A DNA stretch of 64,000 nt from Bacteroidales bacterium (GTDB taxonomy: Bacteria; Bacteroidota; Bacteroidia; Bacteroidales; F082). The first letter of the stretch is position 1. Each line of letters starts with the position of its first letter. The translations under genes were made by a program, and so were the position numbers. Below the pieces are notes generated by a model. That model was not told where the DNA came from. It searched no databases and saw nothing but the letters and a program-made list of their open reading frames with translations. The DNA lies in contig JAKSMX010000002.1 in assembly GCA_024400305.1 (NCBI GenBank), forward strand, positions 113,345 to 177,344, in the 5' to 3' direction. Shown one piece after another: positions 25,184-34,450 of this stretch.

Positions 25184-26324
25184 TCTTGTTTATATCTTTC
25201 GTTACACTTATTATTATTCCCAAAGCCATTCCCGTGAACAACAACGAAGTACCGCCCATGCTCACGAACGGCAACGGCTGTCCCGTCACAGGCAAAAGTC
25301 CGACCGCGACACCCATGTTTATCATCGCCTGCATGACAATGCTGAACGCAAGACCGATGCAGAGCAAGCCACCGAACGGATGCGCTTTTTTCACCACACG
25401 CATCGCACGATACAGAAGAATCATGTAAATCAACAGCACCGCAATGCCGCCGACAAGCCCGTACTCCTCAATGATTATCGCATAGATGAAGTCGGAATAC
25501 GGATGAGGCAACACGTTACGTTGGGTGCTTTTTCCGGGTGACTTCCCGAAAGCGCCGCCGCCGGCAATGGCGATCTCCGCCTGTTTGACCTGGAAATTCG
25601 CGTCACTGTCAATCTCTTCCTCGTCAGAGAAAAACCTGTCAAACCTGTTCACCCACGTCGTGATTCTGTTGTCAGCGTCAGGATTTGACTTTGAAATCAT
25701 CAGGCCGACAGATATGAAAAGGCCACCTGCAACGACCACGATTCCGAGAAACCCCAGAATGTATTTCATATCCAACCTGCTTATGAACATCATCACGAGG
25801 CAGACCACGAACAGCATCGCCGCCGTCGAGAAATTCTCCGGGAAAATAAGTCCGACCACGACGGTCACCGGAAGCATCACCCTCCAGGCCACCACCTTGA
25901 ACGTGATGAGCTCGTCGTGGCCGATGGCCAGCACTTTGGCGAGATAGCCCACGAGCGCGATTTTCGCCAAGTCGCTGGTCTGGAACGTCAGGCCGCCGAT
26001 GCCTATGACGCGCGAAGCATGGTTGAGATTCTGCCCGAAGAAAAGCGTATAAGCAAGCAACGGTATTGAAATCCAACACAATAACGTCAGAATCCATGAA
26101 TATTTTCTGTATTTGACACATGAGGCGAGAACCATGAAAACAAAGCCCAACACCAAGAGAATCGAGTGTTTCAACAACACAAAAGCGTTGCTGCCGTGAT
26201 ACCTGTTGTTTGCATACGACTCCGACGCGCTATAGACAGCGAGCATCGAGATCAGCATGAGAAAGATCACCATGACCCAGATGACCTTGTCCCCTTGAAC
26301 CAATTTTTTGATTTTTTCCTTCAT
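25137..26324 (-). CDS. ftsW: Septal peptidoglycan glycosyltransferase FtsW
   Basis: SEDS-family polymerase. From ATG 26324 the product has 395 residues and about ten membrane segments. It shows WVMVIFLMLISMLAVYSASE at the start, the LPHPYSDFIYAIIIEEYGLVG region and VSMGGTSLLF near the end, all SEDS hallmarks. The frame is open nine codons further upstream without a good start context, so the internal ATG is used. It pairs with the FtsI transpeptidase in the same cluster. The C-terminal charged tail overlaps the murG start. Confidence 0.95.
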   Translation of the reverse strand: MKEKIKKLVQGDKVIWVMVIFLMLISMLAVYSASESYANNRYHGSNAFVLLKHSILLVLGFVFMVLASCVKYRKYSWILTLLCWISIPLLAYTLFFGQNLNHASRVIGIGGLTFQTSDLAKIALVGYLAKVLAIGHDELITFKVVAWRVMLPVTVVVGLIFPENFSTAAMLFVVCLVMMFISRLDMKYILGFLGIVVVAGGLFISVGLMISKSNPDADNRITTWVNRFDRFFSDEEEIDSDANFQVKQAEIAIAGGGAFGKSPGKSTQRNVLPHPYSDFIYAIIIEEYGLVGGIAVLLIYMILLYRAMRVVKKAHPFGGLLCIGLAFSIVMQAMINMGVAVGLLPVTGQPLPFVSMGGTSLLFTGMALGIIISVTKDINKNDEREAELEVAEADS

Positions 26325-26347
26325 CTTTTTATTGTTTTTATTGATTA

Positions 26348-26887
26348 TCAATTGTTTCTTGCATATTTCACGAATTCGGAGGCGAGAACATCGTCGTTCA
26401 TCTCAACAGACTTCGCAGCCGGCGAGAAGATGACATTCTGGCCTGAAACCGTCATGGACTCAACGATTTTCATCGCTTCTTCCATGTTCCCGGCATTTCT
26501 TACGCCGCCGCGGACCACGCCGCCGAATGACTTGCTGACGTTTTCGCAGTCATTGCCGATACACACAATCGCCACCACGCATTGACGCACGACCGGGATA
26601 AGTTCCTCATAATCATCACATCCGCCGATGGTCAGCCATATTGTCGGAGCCGTGATGTCGCTCAAAGTGAAATACGTGGCGGTGATGCTTTTCGCGCCCG
26701 AATCGTCAATAAAGCTCACGCCGTTTCTCATTTCGACGACCTCATTTCTGTGTTTGATATGTTCGCAGTCAATGAAACTGTCGCGCAGATTCGCCTTGCG
26801 AGCCTGGAAAATGTTGCTGCTAATAGTGGCAGCCGTCGTAAAAGTCTCTGTTCTTCTACCCTGTTTTGCAAGTTGTTCTAAAGTCAT
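26348..26887 (-). CDS. murD: MurD remnant: C-terminal Mur-ligase domain only
   Basis: A 179-residue product where a full MurD of about 440 is expected. It aligns with the last part of MurD: IKHRNEVVEMRNGVSFIDDS, the APTIWLTIGG strand, and IFSPAA near the end. The N-terminal UDP-binding domain and the whole ATPase domain with its P-loop are absent, and only 31 bp separate this gene from mraY, so no broken upstream half remains. Key residues are changed: the usual DSKATN reads DSGAKS, the DKGxDY loop reads CDDY, and SPACASFD reads SPAAKSVE. It cannot be a working ligase by itself. A full MurD should exist elsewhere in the genome. Confidence 0.85.
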   Translation of the reverse strand: MTLEQLAKQGRRTETFTTAATISSNIFQARKANLRDSFIDCEHIKHRNEVVEMRNGVSFIDDSGAKSITATYFTLSDITAPTIWLTIGGCDDYEELIPVVRQCVVAIVCIGNDCENVSKSFGGVVRGGVRNAGNMEEAMKIVESMTVSGQNVIFSPAAKSVEMNDDVLASEFVKYARNN

Positions 26888-26918
26888 TTTCTTAAAATTT
26901 AAATATTGTTTTTTATAA

Positions 26919-28199
26919 TTATCTTATTTTCAATGTTAAAATAGCGACAGCCACAAGAATTATCGTCACGATCCAGAATCTGACCGTGATTTTCATTTCA
27001 TGAAGCAGGTCGCCTTTGCCTTTGTAAATCACGCTGCTCGTAGGATCCAATTTCAGAACCTGGTCCATTGAGGTGCGGAAATGGTCGTGGATAGGAGTGC
27101 GTTTCCAGATGCGGCGATGCACGCCTTTGCGTTTTCCTGAGACATAAAACATCCGTTGTCCTATGACAGATACGCTTTCAAGAAGGAAGATGCCGCACAT
27201 CACCGGGAGCAGCAGTTCCTTATGAATGATTATCGCCGAAACAGCGATGATGCCGCCGATGGTGAGACTTCCGGTGTCGCCCATGAAGACCTGCGCCGGG
27301 AACGAGTTGTACCAAAGGAAACCTATCAAAGCACCGATGAACGCTGCAAGGAAAATCACAACTTCTTCACTGCCAGGGATATACATAATATTCAAATACC
27401 CGGAGAGCATGGCGTTACTCGAAAGATACGCCAAGATGCCGATGCCAAGTCCGATGATAGCCGAGTTCCCGGCCGCCATGCCGTCCATGCCGTCGTTGAG
27501 GTTCGAGCCATTTGAAACAGCCGCCACTACGAAGACGGTCAGCGCAACGAAGAAAATCCAACCGGCGTAATATTTGTAAGGCTCGCCAAGAAAACTGAAA
27601 ATGTCAGCGTAGTTCAGGTTGTTGTTCTTCAGAAACGGTATCGTCGTTCTCGTTGACTTCACGCCCGGTGACTTCACCACGATTTCCTTGTTGTTTTCAA
27701 TTTTCTTCACAACACTTTCATTCATAACGACTTGCGGGCTAAAACGAAGCGTAAGTCCGACGATGAGACCGAGTGCCACCTGACCGAAAATTTTGTACCA
27801 ACCCTTGATGCCGTCCTTGTTTTTCTTGACCGTCTTGATGTAGTCGTCGGCAAAGCCGATTCCGCCAAGGATGACAGTCGTGACAAGCATAAGAATCATA
27901 TATACGTTATGCAGTTTCCCGATGAGGAGGCATGGGATCAATATTGACGCGATGATTACGATGCCGCCCATCGTCGGGACGCCTTTCTTGTTGACGTTGA
28001 ACGGGTCAATCTTCGCATCACGCTGGGTTTCAGAGATGTTATGCTTTTTCATGTAATTGATGAAAACCTTTCCGAGCCATATTGACACGACGAGTGCGAT
28101 GATTATGGCGACGATGGCGCGGAATGTGACATAATTGAACATTCCGGCACCAGGGAAATTCAACCTTTCATCAAGAAAATCAAAGAGATAATACAACAT
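26919..28199 (-). CDS. mraY: Phospho-N-acetylmuramoyl-pentapeptide transferase
   Basis: A 426-residue integral membrane enzyme that forms lipid I from UDP-MurNAc-pentapeptide and undecaprenyl phosphate. Conserved blocks: GGIVIIASIL, GFADDYIKTVKKNKDG (Asp pair), NGSNLNDGMDGMAAG, FMGDTGSLTIGG (catalytic Asp) and RIWKRTPIHDHF (the HHH-like loop). About 30 extra residues lie in a periplasmic loop, common in Bacteroidota. It starts 12 bp after murE. Confidence 0.97.
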   Translation of the reverse strand: MLYYLFDFLDERLNFPGAGMFNYVTFRAIVAIIIALVVSIWLGKVFINYMKKHNISETQRDAKIDPFNVNKKGVPTMGGIVIIASILIPCLLIGKLHNVYMILMLVTTVILGGIGFADDYIKTVKKNKDGIKGWYKIFGQVALGLIVGLTLRFSPQVVMNESVVKKIENNKEIVVKSPGVKSTRTTIPFLKNNNLNYADIFSFLGEPYKYYAGWIFFVALTVFVVAAVSNGSNLNDGMDGMAAGNSAIIGLGIGILAYLSSNAMLSGYLNIMYIPGSEEVVIFLAAFIGALIGFLWYNSFPAQVFMGDTGSLTIGGIIAVSAIIIHKELLLPVMCGIFLLESVSVIGQRMFYVSGKRKGVHRRIWKRTPIHDHFRTSMDQVLKLDPTSSVIYKGKGDLLHEMKITVRFWIVTIILVAVAILTLKIR

Positions 28200-28211
28200 T
28201 TTCCGTCCCCC

Positions 28212-29666
28212 TTATTTTTCGTTAAAAGCATTTTCAAGTTCTTCTCTGTCATCAAAATGGTACTTCACGCCTTTCACATCCTGATAATTCTCATGGCCTT
28301 TTCCGGCGACGAGGATGATATCACCTTTCTTGGCGAGAGCGACGGCTGTACGTATTGCCTCGCGGCGGTCGGTGATACACAGCACCTTATTATAAAACGC
28401 GCCGTTCACGCCGGCTTTCATCTGCGCGATGATGTCTTCCGGATTCTCGAATCGCGGGTTGTCGCTTGTGATTATAAGTCTTTCGGACCTTGTCACGGCG
28501 GCGGCGGCCATCTCCGGGCGTTTCGCCGCATCGCGGTTTCCGCCGGCACCGGCGACGGTTATAAGTGTCTCATTATGAGTGCGAATCTCGTTTATTGTGT
28601 CAAGAACGTTTTTCAAAGCGTCTGGCGTGTGAGCGTAATCAACGATGCCAATGACACCTGATTTCGAATACACCATCTGAAAACGACCCGCCGCGCTGTG
28701 CAGCTTGCTGACCCCGCAGAGCAGCTCGTCTTCCTTCATCCCAAGCAACGACGCCGCTCCGTAAATCGCAAGGATGTTCGATGCGTTGAATCGTCCGACA
28801 AGAAGCGTGAACAATTCTTTCCCGTTGATTCTCAATTTCATTCCGTCGAAACAGCTTTCAAGGACGACGGCCTTGAAGTCGGAGTCATGCAGCAGCGAAT
28901 ACGTCTTTTTTCTTGCTTTCGTGTTCTGAAGCATCACCATCCCGTTCCTGTCATCGAGATTGGTGAGAGCGAAAGCCGTTGCCGGAAGGTTGTCGAAGAA
29001 TTTCTTTTTTGCATCGCGGTAGGCGGCGACGGTCTTGTGATAATCAAGATGGTCGTGAGTCAGATTCGTGAAGATTCCGCCCTCGAACACAAGTCCGGCG
29101 ATTCTGTCCTGATCAACGGCATGCGAGCTGACCTCCATGAAGGCGTATTCGCATCCGGCATCGACCATCTTTGCAAGCAACTCATTGAGTTCCAGCTGGT
29201 CGCCAGTTGTATGAGTTGACGGTATGACTTTTCCGTCGATGATGTTTTCTATTGTGGAAAGAAGTCCGCAGGCATATCCGGCATCGGTGAAGAGCCTGTA
29301 AAGCAACGTCGCTATTGTCGTTTTTCCGTTGGTTCCGGTGACGCCGACGAGACGCAGCTTTGAAGAAGGATTCCCGAAATATTCAGAAGCGGCATATCCA
29401 AGAGCCTTTGCGCTGTTCCCGACCACGACGTATGTAACGTCAGCGGCGTACATCTCCGGAAGCTGTTCACACACAACCGTCACGGCACCGTTCTCAATCG
29501 CCTTGGAGATATAGTCGTGACCGTCAACCTGAGTGCCGCGAACCGCGAAGAACATGCTGCCTTTCACGCATTTCCTCGAATCAAAAGCGAGCATGGTGAC
29601 TTCACAGTCAGTCGTCCCGACAGTCTTCACCACATCGCAATTCCTTAATATTTCGTTTATCTTCAT
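28212..29666 (-). CDS. murE: UDP-MurNAc-L-Ala-D-Glu:meso-diaminopimelate ligase
   Basis: A 484-residue Mur ligase with all three domains: FDSRKCVKGSMFFA near the start, the P-loop GVTGTNGKTTIATLLY, HLDYHKTVAAY, and SDNPRFENPEDI. The DNPR motif is the marker of meso-diaminopimelate (not lysine) selectivity, which agrees with dapD at 36.4 kb. Encoded between ftsI and mraY. Confidence 0.97.
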   Translation of the reverse strand: MKINEILRNCDVVKTVGTTDCEVTMLAFDSRKCVKGSMFFAVRGTQVDGHDYISKAIENGAVTVVCEQLPEMYAADVTYVVVGNSAKALGYAASEYFGNPSSKLRLVGVTGTNGKTTIATLLYRLFTDAGYACGLLSTIENIIDGKVIPSTHTTGDQLELNELLAKMVDAGCEYAFMEVSSHAVDQDRIAGLVFEGGIFTNLTHDHLDYHKTVAAYRDAKKKFFDNLPATAFALTNLDDRNGMVMLQNTKARKKTYSLLHDSDFKAVVLESCFDGMKLRINGKELFTLLVGRFNASNILAIYGAASLLGMKEDELLCGVSKLHSAAGRFQMVYSKSGVIGIVDYAHTPDALKNVLDTINEIRTHNETLITVAGAGGNRDAAKRPEMAAAAVTRSERLIITSDNPRFENPEDIIAQMKAGVNGAFYNKVLCITDRREAIRTAVALAKKGDIILVAGKGHENYQDVKGVKYHFDDREELENAFNEK

Positions 29667-29674
29667 GACAAAAA

Positions 29675-31792
29675 CTATTTCAAAACAAATGTTATCGTCT
29701 TACCTTTCTCCAATTCCGTCCCTGCCTCCACCGACTGTTTCTTCACTATTCCGCAGCCGTTGAAATCGGCTTTCCAGCCCATGTTTTCGATGAGATATAC
29801 GGCATCGGTCACGTTCATGCCGGTCAGTTCGGGAACGATATTCTGTTCATTTTCAACATTTTCAATCACCACACCTCCGTTGCTCGAAGGTTTCACCTTC
29901 ACCCATTCAGAACCGAGTTCGCTGTCAACCATCCGCACTCCTGCCATCTTGCAATATTCGTTGACATCATGGTAATAGACCTGCGATGCCTTGGTGTATT
30001 TGTCGCAGTTGGCGTCGAAGCTGCATGTCTCATCGGTGATGCCGAGTTCGGTGGCATAGACTTTTTCGGATATTTCCTTGAAGACCGGCGCTGACACCGA
30101 TGCGCCGTAATATTTCCCTGCCGAGGGGTTGCATACCACCACGATGCATGTGTATTTCGGCTTGTCGGCCGGGAAATACCCGACGAACGAGGCCGTATAG
30201 TCTTTCTTGTTATAGCCTTCTTTTCCGCCGGAGATTTGTGCGGTTCCGGTCTTTCCCGCCACCGGAAACGAGCAGTCGTTCATCACTTTCGCCGTACCGT
30301 GCTCCACCACGCCGCGCAACAATGTCTGCAACGTCTTGATTGTACGCTCCGAAGCGATGCTCTCGTTGATGACGACAGGGTCGAATTTCCTCACGACCTC
30401 GTTGCCGCGACGGATTTCCCTCACGAACTGGGGTTTCATCATCCTGCCGTTGTTGGCGATGGCGTTATAATATGTCAGAAGCGTTATCGGTGTCACAGTC
30501 AGTTCATAACCTATTGACATCCAAGGCAATGAAACCTTTGACCAATATTTGCTGTCAGTGCCTTTGATATACGGTTTCCCTTCGCCTTTCAGATCGAGGT
30601 TCAGCGGTTCGTTGATTTTCGTCTTCCTGATCTGGTCGATGAACGCCTGCGGTTTGTCGCCGAAAGCCTCCGTCGTGAGAAATCCGAACGCGATGTTCGA
30701 CGACTCCCAGAAAGCCTGCTTGACCGTCGGCTTGCCGTTGGCGACGACATGCGAGTCGGTCATGAAGCGGTTATGGAACTTCATCCTCGCCGCCGTTCCG
30801 AGATCCAAAACCCTTTCTATGTCAAAATCCGGGTCATTCTCTAATAACGCCGTCATGGTGATTGCCTTGAAAGTGGAGCCGGGCTCGACGTTCTCGGCAA
30901 TGGCGAAATTATACGACTCCTCGTATCTGTCTTTTTTCTCATTGTATTTCAAGGAAGCCATCACCTCTATGAAACCCGTCTCGACATCCATCATTATCAC
31001 GCAGCCTTTCGCAGCCTTGTTGTCGGCGAGGCAACGACGCAACGACTCCTCAGCGAGGTCCTGCATCTCGATGTCGATGGACGTGTAGATGTCCTTTCCG
31101 TTTTCGGGCAGCACATTGATGGAAGCCGGCACGTTGATGAAGCGCCCGCCGTTCACGCGCCTCTGCATCTGAAGGCCGTTCTTTCCGACGAGGCAGGTGT
31201 CGTATGCGCCTTCAAGCCCGACCTTGATCGGATTGACGGAATCCTGAATGACATAGCCGACGGTTCTCATCGCGATGTCGCCATACGGACGCTCCCTGAC
31301 ATACTGCTTCTCCACAATCAAGCCGTTGTACCGCTGATTGAAGATCGGGAAGGAACGCAGACGCTCGTAATCGTCTTTCTTGAGTTTCCTCGCAATTTTC
31401 ACGTAACGTTTGTTATTGTCTCTCGCCTTATTCAACTTACTGACATACTGCGACTTGGAATAGTCCTTAAACATTTTTGACAGGCTGTCGGCCAGGGCTT
31501 TGACATTCTTTTCATAAACCGAATCAGCGATGGCTACAGGATCGAAATGAATGTCATAGACCGGTATCGAGGTGGCAATGATAGTATTATTTTTTGAAAA
31601 AATATTACCTCTGATGCCTTCCGTCCTGATGACTCTGGTGCCGAATTTTTCCGCATATTCAAGCAATTCCTCACGCTCGGCGACCTGAATGTAAATAATC
31701 CGGCCCACTATTGCGAGGCCGAATAGCAACATGGCAACGTAAATCAGATATACGCGCCCCATAGTTTCGTCTTTTGATTCCATTTTCTTCAT
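29675..31792 (-). CDS. ftsI: Septal transpeptidase FtsI/PBP3-type with one PASTA domain
   Basis: A 705-residue class B penicillin-binding protein. It has an N-terminal membrane anchor (about residues 15-32), a dimerisation domain, and the transpeptidase with SxxK in EPGSTFKA, SxN in ESSNIAFG and KTG in AGKTGTAQISGG. The last 65 residues form one PASTA domain (LTGMNVTDAVYLIENMGWKA). It works with FtsW in septal synthesis. The gene lies between ftsL and murE in the usual order. Confidence 0.96.
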   Translation of the reverse strand: MKKMESKDETMGRVYLIYVAMLLFGLAIVGRIIYIQVAEREELLEYAEKFGTRVIRTEGIRGNIFSKNNTIIATSIPVYDIHFDPVAIADSVYEKNVKALADSLSKMFKDYSKSQYVSKLNKARDNNKRYVKIARKLKKDDYERLRSFPIFNQRYNGLIVEKQYVRERPYGDIAMRTVGYVIQDSVNPIKVGLEGAYDTCLVGKNGLQMQRRVNGGRFINVPASINVLPENGKDIYTSIDIEMQDLAEESLRRCLADNKAAKGCVIMMDVETGFIEVMASLKYNEKKDRYEESYNFAIAENVEPGSTFKAITMTALLENDPDFDIERVLDLGTAARMKFHNRFMTDSHVVANGKPTVKQAFWESSNIAFGFLTTEAFGDKPQAFIDQIRKTKINEPLNLDLKGEGKPYIKGTDSKYWSKVSLPWMSIGYELTVTPITLLTYYNAIANNGRMMKPQFVREIRRGNEVVRKFDPVVINESIASERTIKTLQTLLRGVVEHGTAKVMNDCSFPVAGKTGTAQISGGKEGYNKKDYTASFVGYFPADKPKYTCIVVVCNPSAGKYYGASVSAPVFKEISEKVYATELGITDETCSFDANCDKYTKASQVYYHDVNEYCKMAGVRMVDSELGSEWVKVKPSSNGGVVIENVENEQNIVPELTGMNVTDAVYLIENMGWKADFNGCGIVKKQSVEAGTELEKGKTITFVLK

Positions 31793-31804
31793 AATCTTTT
31801 TTCT

Positions 31805-32212
31805 TTAATTATTATTTTGACTTACATCTATTGTTATTTTTTTCAATGGTTCGACAGACTCCTTTATCCCCTTGTATTTCAATTGTTTTGCGAGCTGCGT
31901 CTGTTTCGTGAGCTTGGTGATTTCAGATTTGTTGTAGATATATTCCACGTGTTTGCTCTCAAGCACGCGGTTCTGTTTCATAAGCTCGCTGTTCACGTCT
32001 TCCGCGACGTAAGTGTTTGTTATATAGATCATTGACAACGCCACTATGTAAATGATGAATGGCAGTTGCTTGGTGACAGTCTTCTTTTTGAACAGGTCGC
32101 CGCCAATAAAGTCAGGCAGGAACGACGTGTTTCTCTTTTTCGGAAGTTTCATTGTCTGCTCTTCCGGAAGAGTCTGTTTTTCTTCTTTTATCGGAAGTTC
32201 ATCGTTACTCAT
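31805..32212 (-). CDS. ftsL: FtsL-like cell division protein
   Basis: A 135-residue bitopic protein: a charged cytoplasmic part (residues 1-47), one membrane segment (LPFIIYIVALSMIYITNTY, about 50-68) and a coiled-coil-like periplasmic part (SELMKQNRVLESKHVEYIYN). This layout and its place between rsmH and ftsI identify it as the Bacteroidota FtsL type, which acts with FtsQ/FtsB to activate FtsWI. It overlaps the rsmH stop by 4 bp. Confidence 0.85.
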   Translation of the reverse strand: MSNDELPIKEEKQTLPEEQTMKLPKKRNTSFLPDFIGGDLFKKKTVTKQLPFIIYIVALSMIYITNTYVAEDVNSELMKQNRVLESKHVEYIYNKSEITKLTKQTQLAKQLKYKGIKESVEPLKKITIDVSQNNN

Positions 32213-33108
32213 TCCGTCCTCCTTTCCGCTATCCTGAGCTTTGCGCTTCTCGCCCTGCTGTTGACGGCGATTTCCGCGTCTGTCGGCACAATCGGTTTGT
32301 GCGTTATTAATTTATAAGGTGTAATTTGGTTTCCGAAGAAATCCTTCTCCACCTCGCCGTTTGCGTTCCCGCTTTTCATGAAGTTTTTCACGAGGCGGTC
32401 TTCGAGCGAATGGTACGACATCACCACAATGCGTCCGCCCGGTTTCAGCACGTCGGCGCACTGCGAGAGGAAAGCCTCAAGCACTTCCATCTCCTTGTTC
32501 ACTTCTATCCTCAACGCCTGGAAAATCTGCGCAAGCATCTTATTTTCAGCACCTTTCTGAAGGTGAGAAGCGACCGCTTCCTTCAGGTCTGTCGTTGTCT
32601 CAAGCGGTTTCACCGAACGCGCCGCATCGATGTCGCGAGCCAGTGCCAAGGCATTCTTCAGTTCGCCGTAACGCGAGAACACGCTTGCCAGCGAGCCGAC
32701 TTCGTAGCTGTTCACGACTCCGGCCGCGTCAACGGGTGATTTCTGATTCATGCGCATGTCCAACCGACCCTCGAAACGCGTGGAGAAACCCTTCTCCGGC
32801 GTGTCGAACTGATACGATGACACGCCGAGGTCGGCGAGGATGCCGTCAACCTTAGAACGGGCATGAAGCTGCACGAAGTTTTTCATATACCTGAAATTCT
32901 GCGGGATGAACGTGAAACGCGGGTCGTCAAAAGCGTTTCTCGCGGCGTCGGCGTCCTGGTCGAAGGCGTAGAGATGGCCGCCGTCGAGCTGCTCCAGAAT
33001 ACGGCGCGAATGGCCGCCGCCGCCGAAAGTGACGTCAACATACAGTCCGTCCGGGTTGATTTTCAGCCCGTCCATGCATTCTTCCAACATCACCGGATTA
33101 TGATACAT
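32209..33108 (-). CDS. rsmH: 16S rRNA (cytosine-1402-N4)-methyltransferase
   Basis: A 299-residue SAM-dependent enzyme (MraW). It starts MYHNPVMLEECMDGL, has the SAM loop VDVTFGGGGHSRRILE, ADLGVSSYQFDTPEKGFS, and VMSYHSLEDRLVKNFM, all RsmH signatures. It methylates C1402 in the P site of the small subunit. Second gene of the dcw operon, 18 bp after mraZ. Confidence 0.97.
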   Translation of the reverse strand: MYHNPVMLEECMDGLKINPDGLYVDVTFGGGGHSRRILEQLDGGHLYAFDQDADAARNAFDDPRFTFIPQNFRYMKNFVQLHARSKVDGILADLGVSSYQFDTPEKGFSTRFEGRLDMRMNQKSPVDAAGVVNSYEVGSLASVFSRYGELKNALALARDIDAARSVKPLETTTDLKEAVASHLQKGAENKMLAQIFQALRIEVNKEMEVLEAFLSQCADVLKPGGRIVVMSYHSLEDRLVKNFMKSGNANGEVEKDFFGNQITPYKLITHKPIVPTDAEIAVNSRARSAKLRIAERRTE

Positions 33109-33126
33109 ATCTTTATATTTGTTTTG

Positions 33127-33591
33127 TTATACATTAAAATCGACGTTTCCGAGGTTCTCGTCAACCATCTTCATGAAGTCCTCGTCGGAAACCTCCGCGT
33201 TGCTCTTTTCGAGCTGTTCCTGTCCCCAGATCTGCATCCTGTCGGTCAGCGATGAGATCACCACATCCTTCACCATGCCGCATTTCTCCAGAAGATCCTT
33301 CGGAATCTGGAGACGCCCGCTGCCGTCAATCTTCACGAGACGCGCGCCCGCATTTATCCTGCGCTGTATTATCAGCGTCTCCTTCTTGAATGAGTTCATC
33401 TTTCCGAGACGTTCCTGGAGCTTGCGCCAGTCGTCCATCCCGAACATGTCGAGACACGGCTCATACAGCCCCGGACGCAACACAAAACCGTCGTCCAACG
33501 CCGTTCCGAGCTGTTCCTTGAAACTGCTCGGCAGCAGAAGACGACCCTTTGCGTCTAATTTACAACCATATTCGCCTATCGGATAAATCAT
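33127..33591 (-). CDS. mraZ: Transcriptional regulator MraZ
   Basis: A 154-residue protein made of two SpoVT/AbrB-like repeats: DAKGRLLLPSSFKEQL (about residues 13-28) and DGSGRLQIPKDLLEKCG (about 90-106). MraZ forms rings that bind TGGG repeats upstream of its own gene to repress the dcw operon. Two such repeats with 10-bp period lie 43-56 bp upstream of this gene (33634-33647), so the regulatory loop seems conserved. Confidence 0.95.
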   Translation of the reverse strand: MIYPIGEYGCKLDAKGRLLLPSSFKEQLGTALDDGFVLRPGLYEPCLDMFGMDDWRKLQERLGKMNSFKKETLIIQRRINAGARLVKIDGSGRLQIPKDLLEKCGMVKDVVISSLTDRMQIWGQEQLEKSNAEVSDEDFMKMVDENLGNVDFNV

Positions 33592-33614
33592 TTTTCATTC
33601 AATTTTTCAAGTTG

Positions 33615-33622
33615 TAAAAATA
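33615..33622 (-). promoter_or_regulatory. Possible dcw operon promoter, -7-like box TATTTTTA
   Basis: On the minus strand TATTTTTA differs from TAnnTTTG only in the last base. It lies 23 bp before the mraZ start and 11 bp downstream of the TGGG repeats, a fitting place for repression. Confidence 0.45.
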
Positions 33623-33633
33623 CTACATTTTTT

Positions 33634-33647
33634 CCCACATTAACCCA
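33634..33647 (-). promoter_or_regulatory. MraZ operator: two TGGG repeats
   Basis: On the minus strand the sequence reads TGGGTTAATGTGGGA: two TGGGN boxes whose starts are 10 bp apart, exactly the spacing known for MraZ binding sites. They lie just upstream of the putative -7 box of mraZ. Only two boxes are seen, fewer than in E. coli. Confidence 0.75.
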
Positions 33648-33780
33648 CTTTTTTAATTTTTTCTGACAAAAAGTTATCAACATTTTAGTAACACCGCTGT
33701 AAACACCAACAAACACTGGCATTTACAACGACAAAGTTATCAACAAATATTTTTTCGGGCTTTTATGAAAAGAAATTTCT

Positions 33781-33788
33781 TATTTTTG
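33781..33788 (+). promoter_or_regulatory. engB promoter, -7 box TATTTTTG
   Basis: Perfect TAnnTTTG, 14 bp before the ATG at 33803; the leader would be only a few nucleotides long. Confidence 0.7.
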
Positions 33789-33802
33789 CAAAAAATAATT
33801 TC

Positions 33803-34408
33803 ATGGTAATAAAGACTGCAACTTTTCTGCAAAGCAACACGAAAATCGACAAGCTGCCGGCGGCGGACAAGCCGGAATACGCTTTCATCGGACGTTCCAA
33901 CGTGGGAAAATCCTCATTGATCAATATGCTGACGAACAACGGGAAGCTGGCGAAGGTGTCGGCGACACCGGGCAAGACGATAACGATCAACCACTTCCTT
34001 ATCAACAATGAGTGGTATCTTGTTGACCTTCCGGGATACGGATTTGCGAAACGCTCGCAGAAAGACCGCGAGATGTGGCAGAAGATGCTCGACAGTTACA
34101 TCATGGGACGCCAGAACCTTATTGCGACCTTCGTTCTGGTTGACAGCCGCATCAAGCCGCAGAAAATCGACTTGGAGTTCATGGCGAAACTCGGCGAGAA
34201 CCAAGTCCCTTTCGTGATAATCTTCACGAAAGCCGACAAGCTGAAGAAAAACCAACTGATTGACAATATCGAAGCCTACAAGACGCAGCTTCTCGAAGAA
34301 TGGGACGAACTTCCGACGATGTATGTGACATCATCGGAAATCGGCCTCGGAAAAGACGACGTGCTGAATTTCATCGAGGAATACAACAAGGAATTCAAAC
34401 ATATTTAA
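33803..34408 (+). CDS. engB: Ribosome biogenesis GTP-binding protein EngB/YsxC
   Basis: A 201-residue TRAFAC GTPase needed for large-subunit assembly. G1 is GRSNVGKSSLIN (about residues 29-40), G3 is DLPGYG, G4 is TKADK and G5 TSSE. Length is typical. Divergent from the dcw operon with its own promoter. Confidence 0.96.
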   Translation: MVIKTATFLQSNTKIDKLPAADKPEYAFIGRSNVGKSSLINMLTNNGKLAKVSATPGKTITINHFLINNEWYLVDLPGYGFAKRSQKDREMWQKMLDSYIMGRQNLIATFVLVDSRIKPQKIDLEFMAKLGENQVPFVIIFTKADKLKKNQLIDNIEAYKTQLLEEWDELPTMYVTSSEIGLGKDDVLNFIEEYNKEFKHI

Positions 34409-34450
34409 GCCTTTACGGATTTTTCGGCTTTTGAAATTCCTTTTCTTTCC

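Noticed and set aside
33674-33745. Two TTATCAACA sequences upstream of mraZ that resemble DnaA boxes
   Set aside because: Each has one mismatch to TTATCCACA, there are only two in an AT-rich spacer, and no dnaA/dnaN or other origin genes are near; not enough for an origin.
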